NCBI RefSeq assembly: GCF_001591665.1
Contig: NZ_BCVI01000021.1
Location: forward strand, 62,001 to 126,000
Direction: 5' to 3'
Length of the DNA: 64,000 bases
DNA from: Neobacillus soli NBRC 102451
GTDB lineage: Bacteria; Bacillota; Bacilli; Bacillales; Cytobacillaceae
The notes under the pieces are model-generated. The model did not search any database. It worked only from the letters and a program-made list of their open reading frames with translations, and was not told where the DNA came from. A program made the translations under genes and the position numbers. Position 1 is the first letter of the stretch, and each line of letters starts with the position of its first letter. Shown here one piece after another: positions 28,332 through 37,348 of this stretch.

Positions 28332-29048
28332 ATGAATTCATTCTCCCAAGATCACTGTCTAATCTGTCATGATATAATCCTGCCAGCCATTGGCTGGAGA
28401 GCCCTTTTCTCAATTGAAAAGGAACACTTCATTTGTCTAGTTTGCGAAGGGAAGCTTGAAAAAATTGAGGGAGACACATGCAGAATTTGCAGCCGGTCGT
28501 TCCGTCAGCTCGATGAACAATTCCGCGACGGGGATTTATGCCATGATTGCTTTCGCTGGGAGGGGGATATCGAATGGCAAGGCTTTCTCGAGAAAAATAC
28601 TTCCCTTTTCCTCTATAATGATTTTTTAAAAGAAGTGATTGCAAAGTTTAAATTTCGCGGAGACTATTTACTGGCGAAGGTATTTACGGATTCTATCAGG
28701 GGAAAGCTTACCCAAATGGCCTTTGACCAACTTGTACCGATTCCATTAAGTGAAGAGCGTCTTTATGAGCGCGGGTTTAACCAGGCAGCGGCACTACTCG
28801 CTGTAGCAGGATTTACCCCTTCAGAAATACTCAACCGCATTCACTCGGAAAAACAATCAAAGAAATCAAGGTCAGAGCGGATCCACGTTCCTCAAGTTTT
28901 CAAGATCCTTCCCGACATGAATTTAGAGGGGCAAAGAATTGTCCTGATTGATGATATTTACACCACGGGTTCAACGCTTCGGCACGCTGCGAAGCTTTTA
29001 AAAGAGGCAGGAGCAGCAAGCATTCAATCGCTGACATTGGCGAGGTAG
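28332..29048 (+). CDS. comFC: Late competence protein ComFC, phosphoribosyltransferase-like
   Basis: 238 aa from the ATG at 28332, which has AAGGAG nine bases upstream. The frame is open to a GTG at 28251 inside comFA but that part is unlike the family. N-terminal zinc-binding Cys motifs (CLICH, CRIC, CHDC) are followed by a phosphoribosyltransferase fold with the PRPP loop VLIDDIYTTGSTL. It interacts with ComFA in DNA uptake. comFB, which lies between comFA and comFC in B. subtilis, is absent here; the 46-nt gap has no room for it. Confidence 0.93.
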   Translation: MNSFSQDHCLICHDIILPAIGWRALFSIEKEHFICLVCEGKLEKIEGDTCRICSRSFRQLDEQFRDGDLCHDCFRWEGDIEWQGFLEKNTSLFLYNDFLKEVIAKFKFRGDYLLAKVFTDSIRGKLTQMAFDQLVPIPLSEERLYERGFNQAAALLAVAGFTPSEILNRIHSEKQSKKSRSERIHVPQVFKILPDMNLEGQRIVLIDDIYTTGSTLRHAAKLLKEAGAASIQSLTLAR

Positions 29049-29052
29049 TGAA

Positions 29053-29087
29053 TTGGAAAGGCGGGGCAACAATGCCTCGCCTTCCAA
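29053..29087. terminator. Bidirectional hairpin between comFC and the CotF-like gene
   Basis: Imperfect 13-14-bp stem (29055-29068 with 29073-29085), placed between convergent genes. The T tracts are poor, so efficiency is uncertain. Confidence 0.5.
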
Positions 29088-29092
29088 CCATC

Positions 29093-29590
29093 TCAAAGCT
29101 TCATCCGAAGCGCCTTTTGAGCATTTTCAATATCATGACCAAGCAAGAGGCCTAAATCGTAGGATGGGTAATAGCCGTGTTTGTGCATGTAATTATAGAC
29201 TCTTTCATGGCCATGGATGGCACCCATCAGCTGATTGGTGAAGGTTTTTCGCAACGCAGGGGTAGCTGTTTCGGTAATTGCTGCGGCAAGATTCCGCACC
29301 AATGTTTTGGAGAGCCCAAGCAGGTCGCCGGCGAAAAAGCCTATATCCTCGCGCAGATCTTCTTCTTCCCTTGCTTGATAGCCCGGTGCCGAGGGATAAA
29401 ACTTAAGTAGTTCCTTTAGGTTACTTTCAAGGTCATGAATACATTTTTTATAAAGTTCTTTAAGCTCTTGGTCAGTTACTTTATTGATGGACATTTTCAG
29501 TTTTAATAACCCCATGGATTGAAATGCTACCAATTCGTGCAATTCCATTGTTTCATGCCAGGCAAGTAATTTTCTTTCTTCGTGATCCAT
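29093..29590 (-). CDS. CotF-family spore coat protein
   Basis: 165 aa from the ATG at 29590, preceded by GGAGG at nine-base spacing; the open frame runs further upstream (to 29704) without a plausible start. N-terminal LAWHETMELHELVAFQSMGL and C-terminal residues with TPALRKTFTNQL, GHERVYNYMHKHGYYPSYDL match the coat F domain (PF07875) seen in Bacillus spore coat proteins, a helical ferritin-like bundle. It indicates a spore former. Located where B. subtilis carries its flagellar genes. Exact coat role unknown. Confidence 0.8.
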   Translation of the reverse strand: MDHEERKLLAWHETMELHELVAFQSMGLLKLKMSINKVTDQELKELYKKCIHDLESNLKELLKFYPSAPGYQAREEEDLREDIGFFAGDLLGLSKTLVRNLAAAITETATPALRKTFTNQLMGAIHGHERVYNYMHKHGYYPSYDLGLLLGHDIENAQKALRMKL

Positions 29591-29800
29591 TTGTATAATC
29601 CTCCAATCGGTTTTACATCCATTTAGCCTATTCCATGAGCATTTTTGTGGTAATTTGTCCCCTAAAATATTACAATAATTATGAACAACCATACACCTTA
29701 GCAAAATTTATCTTTAAAAGTCAAAGGTGATGTCAAACATTGTCACTATTTTCCTGATGTTTTTGTCAATAATTCGACAAAATTTATCTTCTGACTTTGC

Positions 29801-29830
29801 AGGAGAATCATAGGGTAAAATAGAAATGTT
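29801..29830 (+). promoter_or_regulatory. Possible sigma-H-type promoter of hpf
   Basis: AGGAGAA (29801-29807) and AGAAAT (29822-29827) sit at about the spacing of sigma-H elements (AGGAWWT and GAAT). B. subtilis hpf (yvyD) has sigma-H and sigma-B promoters. A GGGTAA at 29813-29818 recalls a sigma-B -10, but no good -35 accompanies it. Confidence 0.3.
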
Positions 29831-29864
29831 AATACATAGCCTTAATAAAAGGAGGAGTCCACAG

Positions 29865-30413
29865 ATGAAATATAACGTTCGTGGTGAAAACATTGAGGTA
29901 ACTCCAGCAATTAGAGAATATGTGGAAAAGAAAATTACTAAACTGGAACGCTATTTTACTGAAGCACCAGATGCAATGGTACATGTGAATCTAAAATTCA
30001 ATCAAGATAAAACTTCAAAGGTAGAGGTAACCATCCCACTCCAGCAATTAGTTTTGCGTGCTGAAGAAACTAATGTTGATATGTATGCTGGAATTGACTT
30101 GATTACTGACAAGCTAGAGCGCCAAATTCGCAAGCACAAAACAAAAGTAAACCGTAAGTTCCGCGAGAAGGGTGATTTTCCGGTTACTTTTTCAACCGTT
30201 GAAAACACGGAAGTTCATGATTTCGATGAAGACGATCTTGAGTTAGTTCGAACAAAGCGCTTTGATCTTAAGCCGATGGACAGTGAAGAAGCAATCCTCC
30301 AGATGAATATGCTGGGACATAGCTTCTACGTGTTCACTAATGCTGATTCTAACCGTACTAACGTTGTTTATAAGCGTAAAGACGGGCGCTACGGTTTAAT
30401 TGAAGCACAATAA
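29865..30413 (+). CDS. hpf: Ribosome hibernation promoting factor, long form
   Basis: 182 aa from the ATG at 29865 with GGAGG upstream; the open frame begins 13 codons earlier without a ribosome site. The N-terminal domain (1-100) is the beta-alpha-beta HPF/YfiA fold that binds the decoding region of the 30S subunit. The C-terminal domain (about 125-182; KRFDLKPMDSEEAI, LGHSFYVFTNADS, VVYKRKDGRYGLIE) drives dimerisation of 70S into 100S ribosomes. Same relative place as B. subtilis yvyD, but secA downstream is inverted here. Confidence 0.95.
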   Translation: MKYNVRGENIEVTPAIREYVEKKITKLERYFTEAPDAMVHVNLKFNQDKTSKVEVTIPLQQLVLRAEETNVDMYAGIDLITDKLERQIRKHKTKVNRKFREKGDFPVTFSTVENTEVHDFDEDDLELVRTKRFDLKPMDSEEAILQMNMLGHSFYVFTNADSNRTNVVYKRKDGRYGLIEAQ

Positions 30414-30427
30414 TAACAATGTAAGTG

Positions 30428-30461
30428 AACGCTGCTCCGGAAAATGGAGCAGCGTTTTTAG
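30428..30461 (+). terminator. Intrinsic terminator of hpf
   Basis: Perfect 11-bp stem (30428-30438 with 30446-30456) followed by five T. Confidence 0.9.
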
Positions 30462-30630
30462 TTAGTTTTAAATGAACAGAGCACCAAACTTACAAAGTCT
30501 AAATCTACTATATAATAAAAATAAAACTAGGTTACTAGACAGAAGTGTTCGAAATAGTTTTGGATTCATGGGGAAAAATTGCTAGTTATTTTTCCATCAG
30601 CAATGATGGCTGTTTTTCATTCCAAGAGAT

Positions 30631-30717
30631 TGTGGATAAATAACATCGAAAATTATCCCCATGTGGATAACCGTAAATTCCGGTAATTACCCACAAATAC
30701 TGCAGATGTTATGCACA
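30631..30717. promoter_or_regulatory. Cluster of five DnaA-box-like sites
   Basis: Nine-mers matching TTATCCACA: two perfect copies on the minus strand (30631-30639, 30662-30670) and three with one mismatch on the plus strand (TTATCCCCA 30653-30661, TTACCCACA 30687-30695, TTATGCACA 30709-30717). The sites at 30653 and 30662 abut as an inverted pair. The region has no gene and lies between the hpf terminator and the secA terminator. Such clusters bind DnaA and act on replication control; no AT-rich unwinding element or dnaA/dnaN gene is next to it, so it is not the main origin. Confidence 0.7.
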
Positions 30718-30828
30718 AAGTACACAGAATTAACAGGTTAACCGACAGTCATTTGAGAATCGATTTTTTCCTCCGAAACAGGATAATCTTTTTCTTCCAT
30801 CCTTTAAAGCGCGATTCTATTACTGGCG

Positions 30829-30868
30829 CTAAAAAAGGGAGCCGGCAATTCACTTCGCCGCCCCCCAA
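30829..30868 (-). terminator. Intrinsic terminator of secA
   Basis: On the minus strand a G+C-rich imperfect stem (GGGGGCGGC with GCCGGCTCCC) is followed by six T. Confidence 0.7.
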
Positions 30869-30877
30869 AAACATTAT

Positions 30878-33391
30878 TTATTTCCCTGCCCCGCAGCAGT
30901 TTTTATATTTCTTGCCGCTGCCGCAGATACATGTATCATTACGGCCGACATCGATTTGCTTCACTTTTGGCTTCTTCTTAACTGCTTCGCCATCTTCTTT
31001 CGGATTAACCGCCTGACCTTTAGCCACTTCTTGACGCTCAAGGTTGTTGCGAATTTCCGCCTTCATGATGTACATGGCAGCCTCATCCTCGATGGATTGG
31101 ACCATCGCCTCAAACATCGCGAACCCTTCATGCTGGTATTCACGAAGTGGATCGATTTGTCCGTATGCACGTAAGTGGATTCCTTGACGGAGCTGGTCCA
31201 TCGCATCAATGTGATCCGTCCATTTTGAATCGACAGCACGAAGTGTAACAACTTTTTCAAATTCGCGCATTTGCTCTGGGAAAAGAATTTGCTCTTTCTC
31301 CTCGTAGCGTTCCTTCACTTTTGCAAAAATGGTATCGGTAATTTCTTCTTGATCTTTTCCTTTTAAATCATCGGCCGTTACGTCGCCCTCTTGGAGAAGG
31401 GTGGCATTTACGTAATCGATAATGGCTTGAAGATTCCATTCTTCTTCGTCCTCACTTCGCGGTGTATGGACCTCGACATTACGCTGAATCGAGCCTAAAA
31501 TCATTTTTTGAACGATGTCATGAAGGTTTTCAGATTCGAGTACCTCATCACGCTGGGTGTAAATGATTTCACGCTGCTGGCGTAGAACATCATCATATTG
31601 CAATAACTGTTTACGAGCATCAAAGTTGTTACCCTCGACGCGTTTTTGTGCAGACTCTACAGCCCTAGAAACCATTTTACTCTGAATTGGCTGGGTGTCG
31701 TCCATACCAAGGCGCTCCATCATCGACTTCATATTGTCAGAGCCGAAGCGGCGCATCAGTTCATCTTCCATCGATAAATAGAATTGAGTGATACCTGGGT
31801 CTCCCTGACGGCCGGACCGTCCACGGAGCTGGTTATCAATCCGTCGGCTTTCATGACGCTCGGTACCAATAACGGCAAGCCCGCCTAGCTCAATCACACC
31901 TTCACCAAGTTTAATGTCTGTACCACGACCTGCCATGTTCGTTGCAATCGTTACTGAACCTTGGTGACCTGCTTCTGCAATGATTTCCGCTTCGCGTTCA
32001 TGGTTTTTCGCGTTCAAGACATTATGACGAACGCCCTTTTTTAATAAAAGCTTGGAAATCAGCTCTGACGTTTCAATGGCAACCGTACCAACAAGCACCG
32101 GCTGTCCTTTTTGATGACGCTCAGCAATATCTTCGACAACCGCTCTGAACTTACCTTCCATCGATGAGTAAATTAAATCGGCACGGTCATCCCTGATAAT
32201 CGGTTTATTCGTAGGAATAACAATAACATTCATATTATAAATGTTGCGGAATTCCTCTTCTTCCGTTTTCGCTGTTCCAGTCATACCGGCTAATTTTTCA
32301 TACATCCGGAAGTAGTTTTGGAAGGTGATCGTTGCCATGGTCATGCTTTCGTTTTGAACTTCAAGACCTTCTTTTGCTTCAATCGCCTGATGCAAGCCTT
32401 CACTATAACGGCGGCCCTTCATCAAACGGCCAGTGAACTGGTCAACAATAACGATTTCACCTTCTTGGACGACATAATCAACATCAAGATGCATGCTGAC
32501 GTTCGCTCGCAATGCCTGGTTAATATGATGGTTTAAGGTAACGTGCGACATGTCAAAAAGGTTTTCAATTCCGAAAGCTTTCTCGGCTTTACTAATCCCT
32601 TCTTCTGTCAGCATAACGCCCTTTGTTTTTTCATCGTACGTATAATCTTTTTCCTTTGTCAGCGTCCGGACAAAGCCATTAGCTTGAATATAAAGGACAG
32701 CTGACTTGGCCGCAGAACCTGAAATAATTAATGGTGTCCGCGCTTCGTCAATTAAAATCGAGTCAACCTCATCAATAACGCCAAAGAATAGCGGCCGCTG
32801 TACTTTTTGTTCCTTATATAGGACCATGTTATCACGCAAATAATCGAAGCCATATTCGTTATTTGTCCCATAAGTAATATCGCACGAATAGGCGGCCTGT
32901 TTTTCTTCCTTATCCATGCTATTCAAATTCAAACCAACCGTTAAGCCTAAGAATTGATAGAGTGCGCCCATTTCTTCCGCATCCCGACTTGCCAAGTATT
33001 CGTTGACCGTTACAACGTGAACGCCTTTACCTGAAAGTGCATTCAGGTATACTGGCATTGTTGCGGTTAACGTTTTACCTTCACCCGTCTTCATCTCCGA
33101 AATATTCCCTTCATGGAGTGAGATACCCCCCATAAGCTGAACATGATACGGATACAAACCAAGTACACGGCGGGCACCTTCGCGGACAACAGCAAAGGCT
33201 TCAACTAGCAAGTCGTCAAGTGTTTCCCCTTTTTGATAGCGGGCTTTAAATTCTTCCGTTTTTTCGCGCAGCTGTTCGTCGGTTAATTTTTCTGTTTCAG
33301 CAGCAAGTGCATCGATTTTCGTAGCAAGCTTGTCTAACCTTTTCAGCTCGCGTTTGTTCAAATCAAATACTTTATTTAAAATCCCCATCAT
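30878..33391 (-). CDS. secA: Protein translocase ATPase subunit SecA
   Basis: 837 aa, normal for Bacillus SecA1. Walker [10 protein letters not shown] near 100, Walker [13 protein letters not shown] near 207, the preprotein cross-linking and helicase motifs ([22 protein letters not shown]), helical scaffold ([24 protein letters not shown]) and a C-terminal SEC-C zinc tail ([13 protein letters not shown]). It drives export through SecYEG. The start is one of two adjacent ATGs behind AAAGGAG. In B. subtilis it reads in the same direction as hpf and prfB; here it is on the opposite strand, converging on hpf and facing away from the cytochrome operon. Confidence 0.97.
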   Translation of the reverse strand: MMGILNKVFDLNKRELKRLDKLATKIDALAAETEKLTDEQLREKTEEFKARYQKGETLDDLLVEAFAVVREGARRVLGLYPYHVQLMGGISLHEGNISEMKTGEGKTLTATMPVYLNALSGKGVHVVTVNEYLASRDAEEMGALYQFLGLTVGLNLNSMDKEEKQAAYSCDITYGTNNEYGFDYLRDNMVLYKEQKVQRPLFFGVIDEVDSILIDEARTPLIISGSAAKSAVLYIQANGFVRTLTKEKDYTYDEKTKGVMLTEEGISKAEKAFGIENLFDMSHVTLNHHINQALRANVSMHLDVDYVVQEGEIVIVDQFTGRLMKGRRYSEGLHQAIEAKEGLEVQNESMTMATITFQNYFRMYEKLAGMTGTAKTEEEEFRNIYNMNVIVIPTNKPIIRDDRADLIYSSMEGKFRAVVEDIAERHQKGQPVLVGTVAIETSELISKLLLKKGVRHNVLNAKNHEREAEIIAEAGHQGSVTIATNMAGRGTDIKLGEGVIELGGLAVIGTERHESRRIDNQLRGRSGRQGDPGITQFYLSMEDELMRRFGSDNMKSMMERLGMDDTQPIQSKMVSRAVESAQKRVEGNNFDARKQLLQYDDVLRQQREIIYTQRDEVLESENLHDIVQKMILGSIQRNVEVHTPRSEDEEEWNLQAIIDYVNATLLQEGDVTADDLKGKDQEEITDTIFAKVKERYEEKEQILFPEQMREFEKVVTLRAVDSKWTDHIDAMDQLRQGIHLRAYGQIDPLREYQHEGFAMFEAMVQSIEDEAAMYIMKAEIRNNLERQEVAKGQAVNPKEDGEAVKKKPKVKQIDVGRNDTCICGSGKKYKNCCGAGK

Positions 33392-33932
33392 CTGATGAAC
33401 GCTCCTTTATATCGAGACTAAATACATTCCTTTTTGTAAAAAAACATGTCTATAATATTCGATAATTTCCTTTATATATCTTACCACTTCCGCTATAGAG
33501 TGACAACAATGTTAGCTAAGAGCAAAATTTGTCATTCACCTATTATATAGCTGCCCTTCTTTAAGAAAACAATAAACTTTTAAGTTGTGTTCGGTTTTTT
33601 GTCAATTATGACAGACTTATGTCATTTTACTCGAGAATGTATATCAATCAGAAACATGGCTTTTAAAATCTAAGGGAAATTGAATAAATACACCTATTAA
33701 TGTATAAAAATTAATACTCATTCACGTTTCTAATTCATAAATAGTGTTAATCTATGCTTATAAAACAACGTTTTTAAGTTGCTTTTAGGGTAAAATTCAT
33801 TTTTTTTGGCTATGAAAAAATATTCACAAATTGTACATTGGAATATACTCTGACATTGTTAGATACTACCTTTAGAGAGGTAATTAAGGAAAATAAATAG
33901 AGAATGAGTCCAAAATGGGAAGGGTGAGTTAA
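33392..33932. other. 541-bp divergent intergenic region between secA and the cytochrome operon
   Basis: No gene found. It is A+T-rich and must hold the secA promoter on the minus strand and the cytochrome promoter on the plus strand. A TATTAAT...ATTAATA inverted repeat lies at 33695-33716. No sigma-A promoter with both elements at proper spacing stood out; TATACT at 33844-33849 is the best -10 candidate for the cytochromes. Confidence 0.5.
33822..33830 (-). promoter_or_regulatory. Possible ResD-binding site upstream of the cytochrome operon
   Basis: The minus strand reads TTTGTGAAT, the core recognised by the redox/oxygen response regulator ResD in Bacillus. It lies 13 bp upstream of the TATACT -10 candidate. 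A nine-base match in an A+T-rich region is weak evidence. Confidence 0.3.
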
Positions 33933-35309
33933 GTGGCCTTTTGGGGGAAAAAGAAAAATAAAGAAACTGATCCCGATTCTAGAGAAGATAGAAAAAAAGT
34001 TGGCCTGATACGCAAGGTTTGGCGCAAGTTCAAAGGTATAGATTGGAAGAATCCAGTTAACAGATGGAAATTACTATTCGTCTCACTGGTCGGATGTATC
34101 GTTGTTTTTGGTGGAGGATATGGAGTGCTTTCCTTAACAAACTCACCGACATTCTGTGCAAGCTGTCATGAAATGGCACCGGAGTATTCAACCTATACCG
34201 CAAGTGCCCACAGTAATATCCAATGTGTTCAGTGTCATATCAAGCCAGGGTTTACGAACATGATCACACACAAAATGAAATCCTTGAAAGAGGTTTACTA
34301 CCATGTAACTGGCGTGCCTAAGCAAATTGTTCAAACTGAAGAAGAAGCCGTATCCAACGAAAACTGTTTACAATGCCACTCGAAAAACCGGCTTGTTACG
34401 GCATCTGGTGACTTAAAAGTAAATCACAAAGGACATATTGAAAAAGATATTCCATGTATAAGCTGTCACGCCGGTGTCGTCCATTCAAAAATTGCAGCTC
34501 GCGGTATCAATACCGAAGACGCACGTGGACATTGGACGGAGAAAAATGCGCAAAAATTAATTGAAAAGAAATATTTAAGACCAAATATGGGAACTTGTAT
34601 TGATTGCCATGACAAAGTGAACAACGGCGAAAAGCCTTGGAAAGATGTTGCGTACAACGTTCCGCCAAACCCTGAAGAAATGGAGAAAAAGCTCCAAGAA
34701 AAAGAAAAAGAAGGTTCAGGAACTGCTGAAACAGCAAAGGGCGAAAATACGGAAGTGGCCATTACTAAGCATGATGAAAAAACACAAAAGATCATTTTAC
34801 AAGCAATTGGCAAGCAGCAGAAAGATGTAAAGGTTTCGATGGCATGTGGAACATGCCATAAACAAGTTAAAGTTCCAAAGTCACACAAAACAGCTGAATG
34901 GAATCAAAAACATGGCGGTACAGCCATTAATGAACTTGATAAATGTGTGAACTGTCACCAAGATTCTAAATGGGTCAGAGAAATCCCGAAAGAAGACATT
35001 ATCTCTTTACTTAAGATGAAAGAATCAAAAACAAAATATACAGCAAACATCAACATTGTAAAAGAACAAACGCGTATCAACAAATTCTGCAGCGCTTGTC
35101 ACTCAGATCGTCCGGCGGGACACGTTGAAAGTGATCAATGGCTGACAGCTCACGCTGCTAAGGCCAAAACACCTGAAGCAAAATCAGAATGCTTCGTCTG
35201 CCATGACCGTAACAAACCGAAAGCAGGATCAACTGAAATCAAAGCATCTACAGATGTATATTGCCAATATTGTCATAGAACCGGCTTTAAAGATGATGTG
35301 AAAAATTAG
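33933..35309 (+). CDS. NapC/NirT-like membrane-anchored decahaem cytochrome c
   Basis: 458 aa from a GTG with GGAAGGGTGA upstream. A basic N-terminus, one membrane helix at about 46-66, then ten CXXCH haem-binding motifs, the first at C75. The first part (CASCHEM, ASAHSNIQC, CHIKPG) matches the NapC/NirT quinol dehydrogenase family; a charged Lys/Glu-rich stretch (about 250-285) splits the haems 5+5. NapC relatives take electrons from menaquinol and pass them outward; haem domain outside the cell, where cytochrome c assembly occurs. It is the first gene of a six-gene cytochrome block and is paralogous to the next gene. The electron acceptor is unknown. Confidence 0.87.
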   Translation: MAFWGKKKNKETDPDSREDRKKVGLIRKVWRKFKGIDWKNPVNRWKLLFVSLVGCIVVFGGGYGVLSLTNSPTFCASCHEMAPEYSTYTASAHSNIQCVQCHIKPGFTNMITHKMKSLKEVYYHVTGVPKQIVQTEEEAVSNENCLQCHSKNRLVTASGDLKVNHKGHIEKDIPCISCHAGVVHSKIAARGINTEDARGHWTEKNAQKLIEKKYLRPNMGTCIDCHDKVNNGEKPWKDVAYNVPPNPEEMEKKLQEKEKEGSGTAETAKGENTEVAITKHDEKTQKIILQAIGKQQKDVKVSMACGTCHKQVKVPKSHKTAEWNQKHGGTAINELDKCVNCHQDSKWVREIPKEDIISLLKMKESKTKYTANINIVKEQTRINKFCSACHSDRPAGHVESDQWLTAHAAKAKTPEAKSECFVCHDRNKPKAGSTEIKASTDVYCQYCHRTGFKDDVKN

Positions 35310-35337
35310 TTAATTCTTAATCTGGAGGGACGCTTTT

Positions 35338-36492
35338 ATGGATGAAGAGCAAAAACAGCTGTCGGACCCTCCCCGTTTTCGTTATAAGTTAATCAAAATT
35401 ATGACACTTACCTTGTTGTTTTTAGTCATCTTCTTCTCTCTTGGGGCCTTTGGGCTGGAAGCAACTTCCGGCTCAAAGTTTTGCTCCTCTTGCCATGAGA
35501 TGAAGCCAGAGTATTATACCTGGAAAGCATCTACCCACAGCGAGGTGGATTGTGTTAATTGTCATATCGAACCAGGGGTCAAACAGATAGCAAAGGATAA
35601 AGCAGAAGGAATGATAAAGGATTTACGAAATGAAAAGGTTACAACGGCAGCAATCATTCGAATGACTAAGGAAATTCCAAATAGCGCCTGTGAAAAGTGT
35701 CACAATATTACAACACGTGATGTCACAGCCTCAGGGGATATTATTATTCCGCATGATAAACATTTGGAGAAAAACATTAAATGTATACAATGCCATAGTA
35801 GCGTTGCCCACGGCAAAATTGCCGACCGAAATATGACCTTCAAAACCGACTATGGAAAATGGGATAGTAAGGTAGGGACCGCGGCGATGGCTGATTTAAA
35901 ATTTACCAGCCCGACAATGGAAACATGCATGGATTGTCATATTGCCAGAAAGATAACCACGGAATGCAGTGCGTGTCATTCGACCGGTATGGTTCCGAAG
36001 AGCCATAAAAAGATTGATTTCAAAACAAAAAGCCATGGTATTCAGGCAAAATCTGCTCTAAAGAATTGCAATTCCTGTCATAAGTATATGTCAACAGCGA
36101 CGCTGGAAGGTTATGACGAGGTCACTGTCATCGACAAATATTTAAACCAAGACAGTGGGAAGACAGCCAAGAACGAGCACATGTATGCAAAAGAAAATAC
36201 ATTTTGCCAGGCGTGCCATAAAACGCGCCCTGTAAGCCATACTAAAACATTCTTCAGTAGTCATGGCACACAAGCCAGCAAAAATGAAGAAAAATGCTTT
36301 ACCTGTCATGATCAGAATAAAACAAATACCGCTAGTGACAATACTGTTAACTGCTCTACCTGTCACCAGATGAAACATCGTACTAAATGGCAGGAAGGTC
36401 ACCCTATTCCTGTTGAGAATGTGAAAAGACCGGAAGTAAGATGCTATACCTGCCATGTCAAACAAACCTGCACAAGCTGCCATAAGAATTAA
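35338..36492 (+). CDS. NapC/NirT-like membrane-anchored dodecahaem cytochrome c
   Basis: 384 aa. Membrane helix at about 16-38, then twelve CXXCH motifs (first at C49), an average of one haem per 28 residues. The first four haem segments align with the preceding protein (CSSCHEM, THSEVDCVNCHIEPG, VTASGDI, HLEKNIKCIQCH), so they are tandem paralogues that differ in the outer haem-rich part. It ends with two closely packed motifs (CYTCHVKQTCTSCH). Probable electron relay across the wall from the membrane; could be a second quinol oxidase or a partner of the first. GGAGG precedes the ATG; 28 nt after the upstream stop. Confidence 0.87.
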   Translation: MDEEQKQLSDPPRFRYKLIKIMTLTLLFLVIFFSLGAFGLEATSGSKFCSSCHEMKPEYYTWKASTHSEVDCVNCHIEPGVKQIAKDKAEGMIKDLRNEKVTTAAIIRMTKEIPNSACEKCHNITTRDVTASGDIIIPHDKHLEKNIKCIQCHSSVAHGKIADRNMTFKTDYGKWDSKVGTAAMADLKFTSPTMETCMDCHIARKITTECSACHSTGMVPKSHKKIDFKTKSHGIQAKSALKNCNSCHKYMSTATLEGYDEVTVIDKYLNQDSGKTAKNEHMYAKENTFCQACHKTRPVSHTKTFFSSHGTQASKNEEKCFTCHDQNKTNTASDNTVNCSTCHQMKHRTKWQEGHPIPVENVKRPEVRCYTCHVKQTCTSCHKN

Positions 36493-36627
36493 TGGGAAAA
36501 GCTCAAACTAGTATGATTATGCTGACAGTAACAACGATTCAAACCATTTAGCGTGCAGATTTCTATCAAAAATAGATTTTCTAGGGAATCCTGCAGAAAA
36601 TAACTGATGACAATGAGGAGGATACTT

Positions 36628-37332
36628 ATGGAGGCCCAAGAACTCCCTATTATAGAAAAACCTGAGCCGGAAAAAGAAACACGAGCAAAGAAAAGAAACG
36701 GGCGTTTTACTAAATTGCAGGGGTTTTCGCTAATCATTGCAACATTACTTATTAGCTTGATTGGCGGTTATTTTATTAGCGATCACTATATTTGGTCGAA
36801 TAGAGATCAAAGCAGGATTGACCAGCAAGTGGCCTATTATGAGGGCTTAGTTAGTAAAGAACCAAACAATCCAGAACATCGGATTAACCTCGGTTACTCG
36901 TATAATTTAAAGGGACAGAATGACGACGCCGTTAAACAATTATTAATAGCCATTGATTTAGATAAGAAGAATGTCGGGGCCTATTTCAATTTAGGACTTG
37001 TGTATAACGATCAAAAACGCTATGACGATGCCCTTAAGCAGTCTAAAAAGGCTGTAGAATTAGCTCCCCGAGATTATAAAGGCCGTTTATTAGAAGGAAT
37101 GGTTTATCGAAATCTAAAAATGTACAAAGAGGCATTGGCATCACTCGAGGAGGCTAATAAACTAATGCCTGTTAATAATGATATTATTTTTGAGATTGGT
37201 AGAGTGGCGGAGGATCAAGGTAAAGTTAAAGATGCTGAGGAGCTTTACAAAAAGGCCTTAAGCTATGACCCCCTTTATAAGCCAGCTTCAGATGCATTAA
37301 CTAGATTAGCAGCAAAAGATAAGAACAAATAA
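36628..37332 (+). CDS. Membrane-anchored TPR protein of the cytochrome locus
   Basis: 234 aa from the ATG at 36628, with GAGGAGG at seven-base spacing; the frame opens at an ATG 21 nt upstream that itself overlaps the ribosome site. A basic cytoplasmic N-terminus, one membrane helix (about 36-56), then at least four TPR units (e.g. NVGAYFNLGLVYNDQKRYDD, then NNDIIFEIGRVAEDQGKVKD). The TPR part should be outside. TPR scaffolds often accompany multihaem cytochrome genes; a role in assembling or holding cytochromes is inferred from position. No haem motif. Confidence 0.8.
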   Translation: MEAQELPIIEKPEPEKETRAKKRNGRFTKLQGFSLIIATLLISLIGGYFISDHYIWSNRDQSRIDQQVAYYEGLVSKEPNNPEHRINLGYSYNLKGQNDDAVKQLLIAIDLDKKNVGAYFNLGLVYNDQKRYDDALKQSKKAVELAPRDYKGRLLEGMVYRNLKMYKEALASLEEANKLMPVNNDIIFEIGRVAEDQGKVKDAEELYKKALSYDPLYKPASDALTRLAAKDKNK

Positions 37333-37348
37333 AAGGAGATGGCTAGAA

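Noticed and set aside
29591..29704. N-terminal extension of the CotF-like protein
   Set aside because: The start at 29590 has GGAGG at ideal spacing and gives the family N-terminus; the upstream part is Cys/Asn-rich and unlike coat proteins.
30461..30877. Chromosomal replication origin
   Set aside because: DnaA boxes are present but dnaA, dnaN, rnpA and a clear AT-rich unwinding region are not; neighbouring genes are from the hpf-secA region, far from oriC in Bacillus.
30711..31016. 101-aa plus-strand frame overlapping the end of secA
   Set aside because: It is antisense to the secA 3' end and terminator, with no ribosome site and no recognisable protein features.
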